DNA from: a virus
Virus record (IMG/VR): IMGVR_UViG_3300028909_000077
Span: 1-21,570 of that record
DNA: 21,570 nt
Strand: one strand, 5' to 3'
The translations under genes were made by a program, and so were the position numbers. This document shows positions 7,999-15,381 of the stretch, one piece after another; within the stretch, counting starts at the first letter, position 1; each line of letters begins with the position of its first letter. Below the pieces are notes generated by a model, which was not told the origin of the DNA, searched no databases, and was given only the letters and a program-made list of their open reading frames with translations.

Positions 7999-8148
7999 CT
8001 AGCGGAATAGGCCTGCAAAGAGGCCTATAACAGTTGCCGTAAGCGCGATGCCAGCGGCGTAAAACAAAACCAAATATAAGATTAGCTCAACCTACACCGC
8101 GCTACGGCGCGGTGTAGGGGCTTGCTTGGGCTTAAAACGAAAACTCAT
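7999..8148 (-). pseudogene. Possible small membrane protein split by an in-frame amber codon
   Basis: From ATG at 8148 the frame reads MSFRFKPKQAPTPRRSAV, then TAG (8094-8092), then continues open for 30 more codons with a strongly hydrophobic stretch (ILYLVLFYAAGIALTATVIG, ending LFAGLFR) to TAG at 7999. Read together it would be a basic, Pro-containing head followed by one membrane segment, a plausible small phage membrane protein. No good ribosome binding site precedes the ATG. The downstream half alone could use TTG at about 8076. The open frame ends seven bases before a strong terminator and starts five bases after the 261-aa gene, so it is in the right place for a last gene in the unit. 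Options are a pseudogene, stop readthrough, a sequencing error or chance. Confidence 0.35.
8091..8118. other. 12-bp hairpin with TACG loop
   Basis: CCTACACCGCGC (8091-8102) pairs with GCGCGGTGTAGG (8107-8118) around a TACG tetraloop as read on the plus strand. On the leftward transcript the loop is CGUA. It overlaps the in-frame amber codon described at 7999-8148. There is no T-run, so it is not a typical terminator. Confidence 0.7.
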
Positions 8149-8152
8149 AGAG

Positions 8153-8938
8153 TTACGCTGCAAGGATCATATCCACGCCATCTTGTTCCGTGGTTTCGAC
8201 CACTTCCTCGTGTACTAAGCCGCGTGCTTCCGCGCAGGCTTGTGGCATGCTTACCGGCTCATTACTCTGTGGAGTAACAGCTTCTATAGGCGCCGCCGGC
8301 TTGGCGTGCTCGGCTTCACGTGCCGCAAGTGCTTTATGCTCGCCTGCGAGCCGCTCATACCGCAAACCCTCCACCGCCATGGCGCTGTATCGGTTCATGT
8401 CCATGGTGGCGGTTTCTTTCGCAAGCTTTCCAAGCTTGCTGAAAAGCGCAGCAAGCTTTTCATTCTTGGATGGATCAACCGCTTGCGGGTTAAGCGTCGC
8501 CAAGATGACTTCGCGCGGCGGCATGGCTTTGCGTGCGATGACTTCACCCATGAGGGTCAGAAGCTTTTCAAACGCGCGCTTGGCCATGACGTCACGCGCC
8601 GCCTTGTCATTCGTTTCGCGAATGACGGCGCCAACCATTTCAATGGTTGGCCATGCAAAACCAATATCGGCCGCCTTGAGAAACCTTGCGGTTTTCGAGA
8701 TAGCGGACGACATGCTGGCGTCACTCACGGTTGCTTGCGTGCCGTCAATGTATGCCCGCGTGATAAGGCCGGGCAATTCGGTGGTAAACTCAATTTCTTG
8801 CGCCTCGATGGCTTTGATGGCCGGAACAATGGCCAGCACTCGCGCGCTATTCAAGTCATTCCCCGTGGCGATTTTGCCCTGGAAAAACGCAACGCCTTGC
8901 GCGCGCGCGTAATCAATCAAGTCGGTAACTTGTGTCAT
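8153..8938 (-). CDS. Hypothetical protein (261 aa)
   Basis: ATG at 8938 with TAGGA about nine bases upstream. The 261-aa protein starts MTQVTDLIDYARAQGVAFFQ and is mostly helical and soluble, with a Lys/Ala/Glu-rich second half and a low-complexity acidic tail (EEVVETTEQDGVDMILAA). No catalytic motif is visible. The middle (REVILATLNPQAVDPSKNEK; LAALFSKLGKLAKETATMDM) suggests helical bundles. A copy of the 16-bp palindrome lies in the coding sequence, read as VTPQSN. A 7-bp hairpin (8970-8992) lies in its leader. It is leftward and separate from the rightward genes starting at 9236. Function unknown. Confidence 0.7.
   Translation of the reverse strand: MTQVTDLIDYARAQGVAFFQGKIATGNDLNSARVLAIVPAIKAIEAQEIEFTTELPGLITRAYIDGTQATVSDASMSSAISKTARFLKAADIGFAWPTIEMVGAVIRETNDKAARDVMAKRAFEKLLTLMGEVIARKAMPPREVILATLNPQAVDPSKNEKLAALFSKLGKLAKETATMDMNRYSAMAVEGLRYERLAGEHKALAAREAEHAKPAAPIEAVTPQSNEPVSMPQACAEARGLVHEEVVETTEQDGVDMILAA
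8262..8277. promoter_or_regulatory. 16-bp dispersed palindrome, copy 4 (inside a gene)
   Basis: TTACTCTGTGGAGTAA in the 261-aa gene. On the coding strand it encodes VTPQSN, the same peptide as copy 6, which lies in an unrelated gene on the other strand. Confidence 0.75.
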
Positions 8939-9041
8939 GATGATAATCCTATTCGGTTGTTTAAGAGCGGGGGAGCCGCATGGTTGCTCCCCTACTAAGG
9001 GATGGTCTAGTTAACTGCGTTTGTTTTTGCGTGGTTGATCG

Positions 9042-9057
9042 TTACTCCGCGGAGTAA
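9042..9057. promoter_or_regulatory. 16-bp dispersed palindrome, copy 5 (perfect)
   Basis: TTACTCCGCGGAGTAA is a perfect palindrome in the divergent intergenic region, three bases before the GC-rich hairpin and about 90 bp before the -35 box. It is the most symmetrical copy and a reasonable model of the binding site. Confidence 0.8.
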
Positions 9058-9059
9058 CC

Positions 9060-9107
9060 GGCCGGGCCGGGGGGTAGCTGGACACGCCACCACCCCCCGG
9101 CCCGGCC
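9060..9107. other. GC-rich 16-bp hairpin
   Basis: The left arm 9060-9075 (GGCCGGGCCGGGGGGT) and right arm 9092-9107 are perfectly complementary around a 16-base loop. On the plus strand only TTT follows. It lies upstream of genes on both sides, so it does not end a known gene. It may insulate the two divergent transcripts. Confidence 0.75.
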
Positions 9108-9144
9108 TTTAGAGCAGCCACATACGGAACCACGAAAAAATAGT

Positions 9145-9173
9145 TTGACAACCGGAAGCAGTCACATTACACT
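9145..9173 (+). promoter_or_regulatory. Sigma70-like promoter for the rightward gene cluster
   Basis: A perfect -35 box TTGACA (9145-9150), a 17-base spacer and a TACACT -10 box (9168-9173). Transcription would start near 9180, about 55 bases before the first ATG at 9236. Confidence 0.7.
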
Positions 9174-9235
9174 CCACTCATGACACCACGGCAACCTTTG
9201 AAACTTCCCACACAAACAAAAGAAAGCTTCAGTGC

Positions 9236-9418
9236 ATGCCCTTAAAAATTCTCCCTCAACCCGAATTAAAATCCTTTCACACCCGCATCGCAGAGGCGCT
9301 ACAAGACGGCTGGCGCGGTGCCAAGGCCGAGCGCGACCGGAAGTTCATCGCTGCTCTGCCCATCGGCACGAATGCCACCCAGACCCAAAAAACACCCGCT
9401 CAAGGAAAAGCCCAATGA
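9236..9418 (+). CDS. Hypothetical small protein (60 aa)
   Basis: First gene after the promoter; ATG at 9236 with AAAGAAAG upstream as a weak ribosome binding site. The protein (MPLKILPQPELKSFHTRIAE...) has a central charged helix (LQDGWRGAKAERDRKFIAAL) and a Thr/Gln/Lys-rich end. Its TGA overlaps the next ATG (ATGA). Function unknown. Confidence 0.62.
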   Translation: MPLKILPQPELKSFHTRIAEALQDGWRGAKAERDRKFIAALPIGTNATQTQKTPAQGKAQ

Positions 9419-9618
9419 CCAGCAACCAGATCGCATCGCTTCTCGGGCGCATAAACCTACGGATCAACGACCGCAACCACCCCACACTGCGTGACCATTC
9501 GATGCACATTGACCTTATTTTAGTGCAGCAGCTTATTGTGCTCCAGCAGCACGAGATAACAGAGCTTAAACGCAAAGTAGAAGAATACGCGGGGGCGGAA
9601 GCCGGGGCATCGGTGTAG
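9415..9618 (+). CDS. Hypothetical small helical protein (67 aa)
   Basis: ATG at 9415 overlaps the previous stop and follows an AAGGAAAAG ribosome binding site; a longer in-frame reading to 9232 is unlikely. The sequence begins MTSNQIASLLGRINLRINDR and ends in a helix with a leucine-rich heptad pattern (LILVQQLIVLQQHEITELKR), so a small coiled-coil dimer is plausible. Function unknown. Confidence 0.68.
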   Translation: MTSNQIASLLGRINLRINDRNHPTLRDHSMHIDLILVQQLIVLQQHEITELKRKVEEYAGAEAGASV

Positions 9619-9845
9619 TGGAGCAGGGCCAGTTCGAGGAAGAATTCACCATTGGATACCAATATTTATCACCAACCATATTGCTGTGCTGTGTGCCCGG
9701 CGGCATGGAGCGAGATGCGCTTCACCTGCGGATGAACTTCAATGAGCCAGCGGGCCGCAGCTACGTGCTGCACTGTGACACGGCTAAACCATGCCCTGAC
9801 GAGCACGGGCGCAAGCACTTCATGATGCGGGAAATAAACAAATGA
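9618..9845 (+). CDS. Hypothetical protein (75 aa)
   Basis: Starts with GTG at 9618 in a TAGTG overlap with the previous stop. The protein starts MEQGQFEEEFTIGYQYLSPT and looks beta-rich, with three Cys (LLCCVPGG; LHCDTAKPC adds two more) and a C-terminal KHFMMREINK. The Cys and His residues could bind metal, but no classical spacing is seen. It ends in an ATGA overlap with the next gene. Confidence 0.6.
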   Translation: MEQGQFEEEFTIGYQYLSPTILLCCVPGGMERDALHLRMNFNEPAGRSYVLHCDTAKPCPDEHGRKHFMMREINK

Positions 9846-10060
9846 AACCCACGGCACCGCCCCTTAACTATAAAAACCCCCAGCCGACGCCGCAGGATAC
9901 TTCCCCCACTACGGTGCTGTGCCCGACCAGCACCGACAAAACAGCCTGCTGCGCCACCTGCAGGCTGTGCTGGAGCAAGCACGTCAAGGAAGTGCTGTTT
10001 GTGGGGCATGGCCAGAAGATGGGCAGCCGCAAGCCCAAAGAAAAAACGGCTCTGGCTTAA
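9842..10060 (+). CDS. Cys-rich small protein, possible zinc-binding (72 aa)
   Basis: ATG at 9842 in an ATGA overlap. After a Pro-rich N-terminus comes a Cys cluster, CPTSTDKTACCATCRLCW, with C-x9-C-C-x2-C-x2-C spacing, followed by a basic tail (SRKPKEKTALA). Short phage proteins with a CP...TCxxCxLCW-like signature are common and probably bind zinc, but I cannot name the role. The stop codon sits inside a perfect 24-bp palindrome that acts as a terminator on the other strand. Confidence 0.65.
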   Translation: MKPTAPPLNYKNPQPTPQDTSPTTVLCPTSTDKTACCATCRLCWSKHVKEVLFVGHGQKMGSRKPKEKTALA

Positions 10061-10070
10061 GCCAGAGCCG
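10041..10070 (-). terminator. Leftward intrinsic terminator overlapping a stop codon
   Basis: A perfect 24-bp palindrome (10047-10070, half-site CGGCTCTGGCTT) preceded on the plus strand by six A. On the minus strand it reads as a GC-rich stem followed by six T, a good intrinsic terminator. No leftward gene ends here, so its role may be to stop transcripts from terS-terL that run past 11307. Confidence 0.75.
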
Positions 10071-10220
10071 CCAAGTTCAGGGAGGAAAACCAAACGTACG
10101 GCAGGACCATCCAAGGACAACCCCGCACTACATATAGCATAAATTTTGGGTAATGCAACAACCCTTTGCGGTGCAACCTTCCTGTTGACAAACCTGCCAA
10201 CCAGCGCCAGAGTGAGTGCC

Positions 10221-10493
10221 ATGCCCCAACCGCTGCCCGAAACCAATGATGACCATATCCGGCGCCTGAACACCCTGATCGCCAGGGCGGTCGGTGTTGC
10301 AACGGTGCTGTACCACGCCCCCAACATAAACGTGGATAACGCATCTCCCCGCGCCGTGATGTCGGACATTATCGATGAGTTGGTGCGCATAAAGCGCGTC
10401 TACGAAGCTGTGCCCAACATCTTTGAAGCGCCAGCCGCAGCAAACCCCCAAGACAAAATCACCCCAACCAAAACAAAAGGAAAAGCACAATGA
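10221..10493 (+). CDS. Hypothetical protein (90 aa)
   Basis: The chosen start is ATG at 10221; a TTG at 10146 would extend it by 25 residues but has no better signal. The protein starts MPQPLPETNDDHIRRLNTLI and is helical (RAVGVATVLYHAPNINVDNA), with a basic Pro/Lys/Thr tail. A 160-bp gap precedes it, holding the palindrome and an orphan GGGAGG element near 10080. It ends in an ATGA overlap with the next gene. Confidence 0.6.
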   Translation: MPQPLPETNDDHIRRLNTLIARAVGVATVLYHAPNINVDNASPRAVMSDIIDELVRIKRVYEAVPNIFEAPAAANPQDKITPTKTKGKAQ

Positions 10494-11038
10494 TACTTTC
10501 ATGGCTGAAACAACGCATCGACAAGCTCTACGCCGTGGACGGCGAGGACGTGGGCGCCGATGTGCTCAAAGTGGCAAAACAGATTTACGCCAAAGCGACC
10601 GAGATTTATGCCGCACCCGTCGCTGGTGCGGCACTTGGCGCGGTGCACGCGGCTATGGCGAATGCGACCTCGGACGCACTCAAGCAATTCACTGGTTTTT
10701 CCTCCGTGGCCGGGCGCATCGCTCGTATGGAAATGGCCCATTTGGTGGAAGCCTTGCGGCTGCTGGTGGCGCTTGAAGCCCCGAACCTATTTGAGCAGGT
10801 AGCGGGTCCCTCTCTCGTGCCGGTTACAACTCCCAAAGTCGAAACGAACATGGCGCGCGCCACCGGCAATAACGCCGACGAGATGACGAGCACGAGCACA
10901 CTGCAAAACGCGGTTGGTGTGGACTACGCCAAGCTGGGGGAAACCGCACCTGCACTTCCAAACCACTTCGATAAACTTGCGGAGGACTGGGAAGCTGCTA
11001 AGGTTGGTAGCTCAATCGGGCAAAAGCCTGCGCAATGA
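10490..11038 (+). CDS. Hypothetical helical protein (182 aa)
   Basis: ATG at 10490 overlaps the previous stop and follows AAAGGAAAAG. The sequence (MILSWLKQRIDKLYAVDGED...) is Ala-rich and helical to about residue 105, with small-residue helices (AAPVAGAALGAVHAAMANAT), then a polar, probably flexible C-terminal third. The Ala/Gly-rich helices are not hydrophobic enough for clear membrane segments. Function unknown. It is coupled to the helix-turn-helix gene that follows. Confidence 0.68.
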   Translation: MILSWLKQRIDKLYAVDGEDVGADVLKVAKQIYAKATEIYAAPVAGAALGAVHAAMANATSDALKQFTGFSSVAGRIARMEMAHLVEALRLLVALEAPNLFEQVAGPSLVPVTTPKVETNMARATGNNADEMTSTSTLQNAVGVDYAKLGETAPALPNHFDKLAEDWEAAKVGSSIGQKPAQ

Positions 11039-11310
11039 TACTGCCTGTTCACACTTCGCTTTTGCGCATCGAAACCATCCGCATTCTTCTGGCCACCGGC
11101 CATGAGAAAACGGATATTGCTGACAAGTTCAATGTGTCGCGGCAGGCTATCTACGCGGCGATTGATCGGTTCGATCTGGGAGCACCACTCAGGCCGATTG
11201 ATCGCCAGACCGCTGCCAGCGCGCCATATTTGCAAATTGCCACTTCAAAAGAAATCAGCAACAAGCTGCTTGACGCGCGTATTATTGAGACACTTTTGGG
11301 CCGCGCTTAG
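11035..11310 (+). CDS. Helix-turn-helix DNA-binding protein (91 aa)
   Basis: ATG at 11035 in an ATGA overlap. Residues 10-45 (RIETIRILLATGHEKTDIAD; KFNVSRQAIYAAIDRF) match the resolvase-like helix-turn-helix pattern: a first helix, a T-x-I-A turn, then a V-S-R-Q-A-I-Y recognition helix. It probably regulates transcription or helps DNA recognition. It is the last gene of the rightward cluster, and its TAG overlaps the terL stop on the opposite strand (11307-11310). The 16-bp palindromes are possible targets, but nothing shows it directly. Confidence 0.75.
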   Translation: MILPVHTSLLRIETIRILLATGHEKTDIADKFNVSRQAIYAAIDRFDLGAPLRPIDRQTAASAPYLQIATSKEISNKLLDARIIETLLGRA

Positions 11311-12707
11311 GTCCAAGCCGAAGCGGGTATCCTTGGCCTCACGTTTTGCTTAGTTGTGAATTTTGCCATGATCTTACCTGTGGCGTCTATTTGGGCACCT
11401 AGCGAGGCGTATTGCAAACAATCAGCTAAATCACTCCACGGATGCAGCTTTTCCGGCTTGTCTTCGGTGCTGCCATCAACCCGGCGTTTGTACTTATAGT
11501 TGTGCAGAAGCGCCTTGACCAGCATTGGGCAGTGCTGCGCATCAATAAGGAGCGCCTGCGGCTGGTCGCCGCGCCGCCCGATAAGAAGCTGTTCTACCGC
11601 CGTAAGCCGCCTGGATATGTCGTTGGTTGGCGCCGGAAAGGCGACGTAGCCATTATTCCGCAGCACGTCGAACAGCGAGTTCTCAGTGTCTTGGCTCTTG
11701 ATGTTGCCCGCCGGGTCCGCCACCACAAACACCCGCCTGCCGCCGTAACGCTCGCCTTGCAATGCCGGAGTGAGTAGGCTTTGAATGAATTTGGCGAGAC
11801 CCATATCAACGGAGGTTATTTCCTGAAACACTATGAGGCGCCCTATGGTGTCCACTTGGCACACTAGCGCCGTGGGTGTGCGCCCAAAATCTAGAGCAAC
11901 CATGACGGGCCGATGCGGGTTTACGGTGAGCGTGCTGCGCGAGCAATGGATGAGCGGGTTGAAGCTGGCGCGAAACACGGCTTGGCCGGATAGATCGTCG
12001 CCATAAAGACCGTCGATATGTACTTTTTTCCATTCGTCGGAATGGCCGCCAGACAAACGCTCGTAATAATTGGCGGGCAGGTTCTCGCGGTTTTCGGCTT
12101 CTGGTGACAGGCCGCCTGGCTGTTTGAAAAAGCTCCAGCCATCGGGCAGGTCCATGACCAGGTGTTCGAACCACTCTGAGCCCTCGGAGAAGGGGTTGCT
12201 CTCGCCGACGATGCCCTGCCAGGTGGGCTTGACCACAGCAGGTGACGGGTAGCGCCCGACGCGGCCCATGACGGCAGCGCACACCTGATATGGCAATTCG
12301 CGGAACTCGGCCAGCCATGCGCCAGTAAGCTGGAGCGAGAGCAAGCGCTTTTGATCTTCGGGGCTATCGAGCGGGATCAGTAGCCATTCACTTTTTACCC
12401 GCGTGCCATCATCCAGGGGGAAATTAAAATGGATGGTGCTATCCGTGAATTTGAACTGGGCGACGGGGCCGAGCCACGTCATGATGTCGGGAAGCACCGT
12501 CTGGCGAAGCTGCTGAAGAGTGTTACGCACCACGGCGAAGCGGGTGGGGCGCACTCCTTGCGCGTCTGGCTCCTGTTCGCGCATATGCCTGGTTAAATCC
12601 ATGATGATACCAGCCGTCTTGCCGGAACCGAGCGGTCCGATGATCCACCTGGCAAAGTTGGGGTTCAGCATAAATTTAGCGACAGTGGTGGGTGCCGTGT
12701 AAATCAT
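11307..12707 (-). CDS. terL: Terminase large subunit (DNA packaging motor)
   Basis: A 466-aa protein with ATG at 12707 overlapping the upstream TGA (ATGA). The ATPase domain has Walker A GPLGSGKT (24-31) and a Walker B/catalytic region TGAWLAEFRELP (E134 or E137). The C-terminal RNase H-like nuclease has acidic residues in ALDFGRTPTAL (D273), VVADPAGN (D331) and PWSDLADCLQY (D427). It pumps DNA into the prohead through the portal and cuts the concatemer. Length is normal for a podovirus-type large terminase. It is transcribed away from the portal gene, which is uncommon. Confidence 0.93.
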   Translation of the reverse strand: MIYTAPTTVAKFMLNPNFARWIIGPLGSGKTAGIIMDLTRHMREQEPDAQGVRPTRFAVVRNTLQQLRQTVLPDIMTWLGPVAQFKFTDSTIHFNFPLDDGTRVKSEWLLIPLDSPEDQKRLLSLQLTGAWLAEFRELPYQVCAAVMGRVGRYPSPAVVKPTWQGIVGESNPFSEGSEWFEHLVMDLPDGWSFFKQPGGLSPEAENRENLPANYYERLSGGHSDEWKKVHIDGLYGDDLSGQAVFRASFNPLIHCSRSTLTVNPHRPVMVALDFGRTPTALVCQVDTIGRLIVFQEITSVDMGLAKFIQSLLTPALQGERYGGRRVFVVADPAGNIKSQDTENSLFDVLRNNGYVAFPAPTNDISRRLTAVEQLLIGRRGDQPQALLIDAQHCPMLVKALLHNYKYKRRVDGSTEDKPEKLHPWSDLADCLQYASLGAQIDATGKIMAKFTTKQNVRPRIPASAWT

Positions 12708-13189
12708 GCAGCTTCACCTTCAATAATTGGTGAGGCAGGCCCGCTGGGCGTCACCCCAACAACCTGATTGCCAATGTGGATTTGGAGGGACCAGCCCCCT
12801 GTGCCGCCAACCTGAACCGGCGCTGCTTGGTCCATGCCAGCCAGCTTCATGATTGTCTTCAGGGCTTCGGTGCGTGAGGCCAGGGTGATGTCGGGGTTGT
12901 TCATGTCGGTATGGAACCGCAGCAAGCTCATTTCGATGGATGCTTTGGCTTTAAGCCTGATGCGCTTCTCCACGTTGCTGGCGCCGTTCCATTCTTTGAT
13001 GGCGTCGGTAAGCATAGCATCGAAAGTGGGGTGCTTCAGCATGGCATCCCATGCGGCGTCGTCCAGGCCGTAGAGCTTCTTGATGTCTTCGACCGGCAGA
13101 ATATCCAGCGCGATTTCGTTGGCGATTTGCGCCAGGTGGCTGCTCATGATTTGGAGCGGACTGGCGGGGGTATCGAGCACAGTGCCCAT
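12704..13189 (-). CDS. terS: Probable terminase small subunit
   Basis: The chosen start is ATG at 13189, with GAGAGG four bases upstream; an ATG at 13228 lacks an RBS. The 161-aa protein has a helical N-terminal region (LAQIANEIALDILPVEDIKK; LYGLDDAAWDAMLKHPTFDA), a basic middle helix (KRIRLKAKASIEMSLLRFHT) and a C-terminal beta-rich tail ending in Ser/Pro/Ala. Layout, size, position directly before terL and the four-base overlap fit TerS, which recognises the packaging site. No exact motif defines the family, so the call rests largely on context. Confidence 0.75.
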   Translation of the reverse strand: MGTVLDTPASPLQIMSSHLAQIANEIALDILPVEDIKKLYGLDDAAWDAMLKHPTFDAMLTDAIKEWNGASNVEKRIRLKAKASIEMSLLRFHTDMNNPDITLASRTEALKTIMKLAGMDQAAPVQVGGTGGWSLQIHIGNQVVGVTPSGPASPIIEGEAA

Positions 13190-13244
13190 GGCGCCTCTCA
13201 ATAAGTTGTGGTAATGTCTTCGCAACATAGGCTATGTGGTGTCA

Positions 13245-15365
13245 ATGAGCCAAACGCTTTCTTCGCCGCCGCGCGGCCACGGCCTGCTCCGGGTTGCCAG
13301 CGCGGCTGACGCCGAGGCGCAGCAGGTTGCGACCAAAGCCGCACAGAACGCCATACCAGAACCAAATAGTATGCAATTACAAGGACTTAGCGCGTATATT
13401 ACGCGCCAGTATTGGATTTTCTCGCGGCACCGCAACACGGTTCAGGGCTGGAATGACCGGATGCTGAAGGCACTTCGGGTGTTCAATGGGCAGTATGACC
13501 CGGAGAAATTGGCTGCGATTAAGCTGTTTGAGGGCTCCGATGTCTATGCCCGCATCATCTCGGTCAAATGCCGTGGCGCCAGCAGCTTGCTGCGGGACGT
13601 GTATCTGGGGTCTGACCGGCCATGGGGCATAAGCCCGACACCCACCCCCTCCATACCTGACAACGCAGATGCGCAGATACAGCAGCAGGTCCGCACCGAG
13701 CTTACGATGGCCATGGCGCAGGGTGCCAAGCCACAGCTTAAAAACGTGCAGGACCGGCTTCAGGAACTTCGCATGGAAGCCCTGGGCAAAGCCGAGACCC
13801 AGGCGCGCGAGGCTGCCAAGCTGGCCGAGGAGCGTATTGATACAATTCTGGATGAGGGCGGTTTCTACCAGGCTCTGGCGGAATTTTTGGTTGATCTTCC
13901 GGTGTTCCCCTTCGCGGTCATGAAAGGCCCCGTGGTGCGGATGGTCGAAGATATTAAATGGAAGAACGGCAAGTTAACGCAGGCGCGGTTCCCCCGGATG
14001 TATTGGGAGCGCGTGAGCCCGTTCGACTTCTATTTCACGCCTGGCGTGAGCCGCATCGAAGACGCTGATGTGATCCAGCGCCAGCGCCTGACCCGCGCCG
14101 ATTTGAATAACCTGATTGGCCTTCCGGGTTTTGATAGCGACGCCATCAAGGCGGTGCTGGCGCTCCACGGGCGCGGCGGCCTGGTGGATTGGATCGACGT
14201 GACAGACGCGGAACGCGCGGTCTCCGAGCGCCGCGAGAACCCGCAGATGAACGAGAGCGGGATGATTGACTGCTTGGAGTGGAACGGCAACGTGATGGGG
14301 CAGATGCTGCTGGATCGTGGCTTCACCTCGGATCAGGTGCCGGAGCCAGAGCTTGATGTCTATGTGCAGGCATGGATCATCGGGCACTTCACCATTAAGT
14401 GCCAGATCGTACCCAACCCGCGCAAGCGCCATCCGTTCTATGTCACCAGCTTTGAGAAAGTTCCAGGTAGCATCGTAGGGAATGCCCTTCCCGATATCCT
14501 CGCCGATGTGCAGGAGGTGTGCAACTCCACCCTGCGCAGCCTGGTCAACAATCTCTCCATCGCATCCGGGCCCCAGGTGGTGGTAAATGACAGCCGCCTG
14601 GCGAACACCGAGGATGGCAACAGCCTGTACCCGTGGAAGCGCTGGCACACGCAGGATGATCCGACCGGCTCCAACACCCAGCAGCCTGCCGTCTCCTTTT
14701 TTAATCCGCAGGATAATTCTGAGAAATTGCTTGGGGTGTATCAAGCGTTTAGCACCATGGCGGATGATCTTTCCGGCATTCCGAAATATATCACTGGCAA
14801 CAGCCTCTCCGGCGGCGCTGGGCGCACCGCCTCCGGCCTCTCCATGCTCATGCAGCAGGCGAATAAAATTCTTCAGACTGTCGCGGCAAACATTGACCGC
14901 GACATTATCGAGGGGCTGCTGAATTCCCTGTATGACTTGATTATGATGACCGACACGACCGGGATGCTGCGCGGCGACGAAGATGTGCGCGTCATGGGTG
15001 TGCAGGTTGCGGTGCAGCGCGAGACCCAACGCCAACGCCAGATTGAGTTCCTTCAGGCGACCGCCAACCCGATCGACGCACCCATTATGGGGCCGGAGGG
15101 CCGTGCCAATGTGCTGCGCTCCGTGGCCAGCACCATTGGCCTCGACGGCGAGCAGATCGTCCCCAGCGAAGCACAGATCAAGGCAAAGATGGCGGCTATG
15201 GCAAATATGCCCCCGACGCAGCCCCCCGGCGCACCAGGGCAACCCCCTTCCCCCGGCGCGGCTGCTCAAGGCGCGCAGCCGCCGCAGAACCCCAACCCGC
15301 AGCCGCAAGGCACGAACACAGTCAGCCCCAACGCGGGTGGGACAGCACAAAATGGTGGCGTGTAA
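13245..15365 (+). CDS. Portal protein
   Basis: A 706-aa protein from ATG at 13245; GTG codons at 13236 and 13239 are alternatives, and no site has a strong RBS. The N-terminal part (ITRQYWIFSRHRNTVQGWND), a coiled segment (QAREAAKLAEERIDTILDEG), YWERVSPFDFYFTPG and a helical C-terminal crown match podovirus-type (P22 gp1-like) portals. The end is Pro/Gln/Gly-rich (QPPGAPGQPPSPG). The dodecameric ring at one capsid vertex is the DNA entry channel and docks the terminase. It opens the rightward virion block and is transcribed divergently from terS. Confidence 0.9.
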   Translation: MSQTLSSPPRGHGLLRVASAADAEAQQVATKAAQNAIPEPNSMQLQGLSAYITRQYWIFSRHRNTVQGWNDRMLKALRVFNGQYDPEKLAAIKLFEGSDVYARIISVKCRGASSLLRDVYLGSDRPWGISPTPTPSIPDNADAQIQQQVRTELTMAMAQGAKPQLKNVQDRLQELRMEALGKAETQAREAAKLAEERIDTILDEGGFYQALAEFLVDLPVFPFAVMKGPVVRMVEDIKWKNGKLTQARFPRMYWERVSPFDFYFTPGVSRIEDADVIQRQRLTRADLNNLIGLPGFDSDAIKAVLALHGRGGLVDWIDVTDAERAVSERRENPQMNESGMIDCLEWNGNVMGQMLLDRGFTSDQVPEPELDVYVQAWIIGHFTIKCQIVPNPRKRHPFYVTSFEKVPGSIVGNALPDILADVQEVCNSTLRSLVNNLSIASGPQVVVNDSRLANTEDGNSLYPWKRWHTQDDPTGSNTQQPAVSFFNPQDNSEKLLGVYQAFSTMADDLSGIPKYITGNSLSGGAGRTASGLSMLMQQANKILQTVAANIDRDIIEGLLNSLYDLIMMTDTTGMLRGDEDVRVMGVQVAVQRETQRQRQIEFLQATANPIDAPIMGPEGRANVLRSVASTIGLDGEQIVPSEAQIKAKMAAMANMPPTQPPGAPGQPPSPGAAAQGAQPPQNPNPQPQGTNTVSPNAGGTAQNGGV

Positions 15366-15381
15366 CCAATAGGAGATTAAA

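Larger units (their letters stand above)
8939..9235. other. Divergent intergenic region
   Basis: This stretch of 297 bases between the leftward 261-aa gene and the rightward gene cluster holds no gene. It contains a 7-bp leader hairpin (8970-8976 with 8986-8992), a perfect copy of the 16-bp palindrome, a very GC-rich 16-bp stem, and a clear rightward sigma70-like promoter. Confidence 0.7.

Noticed and set aside
10185-10213. A TTGACA at 10185-10190 as a second rightward promoter
   Set aside because: At 17 bases spacing the -10 position reads CAGAGT, a poor match; the -35 alone is not enough.
10146-10220. N-terminal extension of the 90-aa gene from a TTG start
   Set aside because: There is no ribosome binding site at good spacing, and the ATG at 10221 is a simpler start.
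9761-10390. A 209-codon minus-strand frame across the Cys-rich gene and the following gap
   Set aside because: It crosses a strong leftward terminator and opposes two plus-strand genes joined by ATGA overlaps.
13240-13245. TTGACA on the minus strand as a promoter for terS-terL
   Set aside because: No acceptable -10 box lies at 15-19 bases spacing, so it was not listed as a feature.
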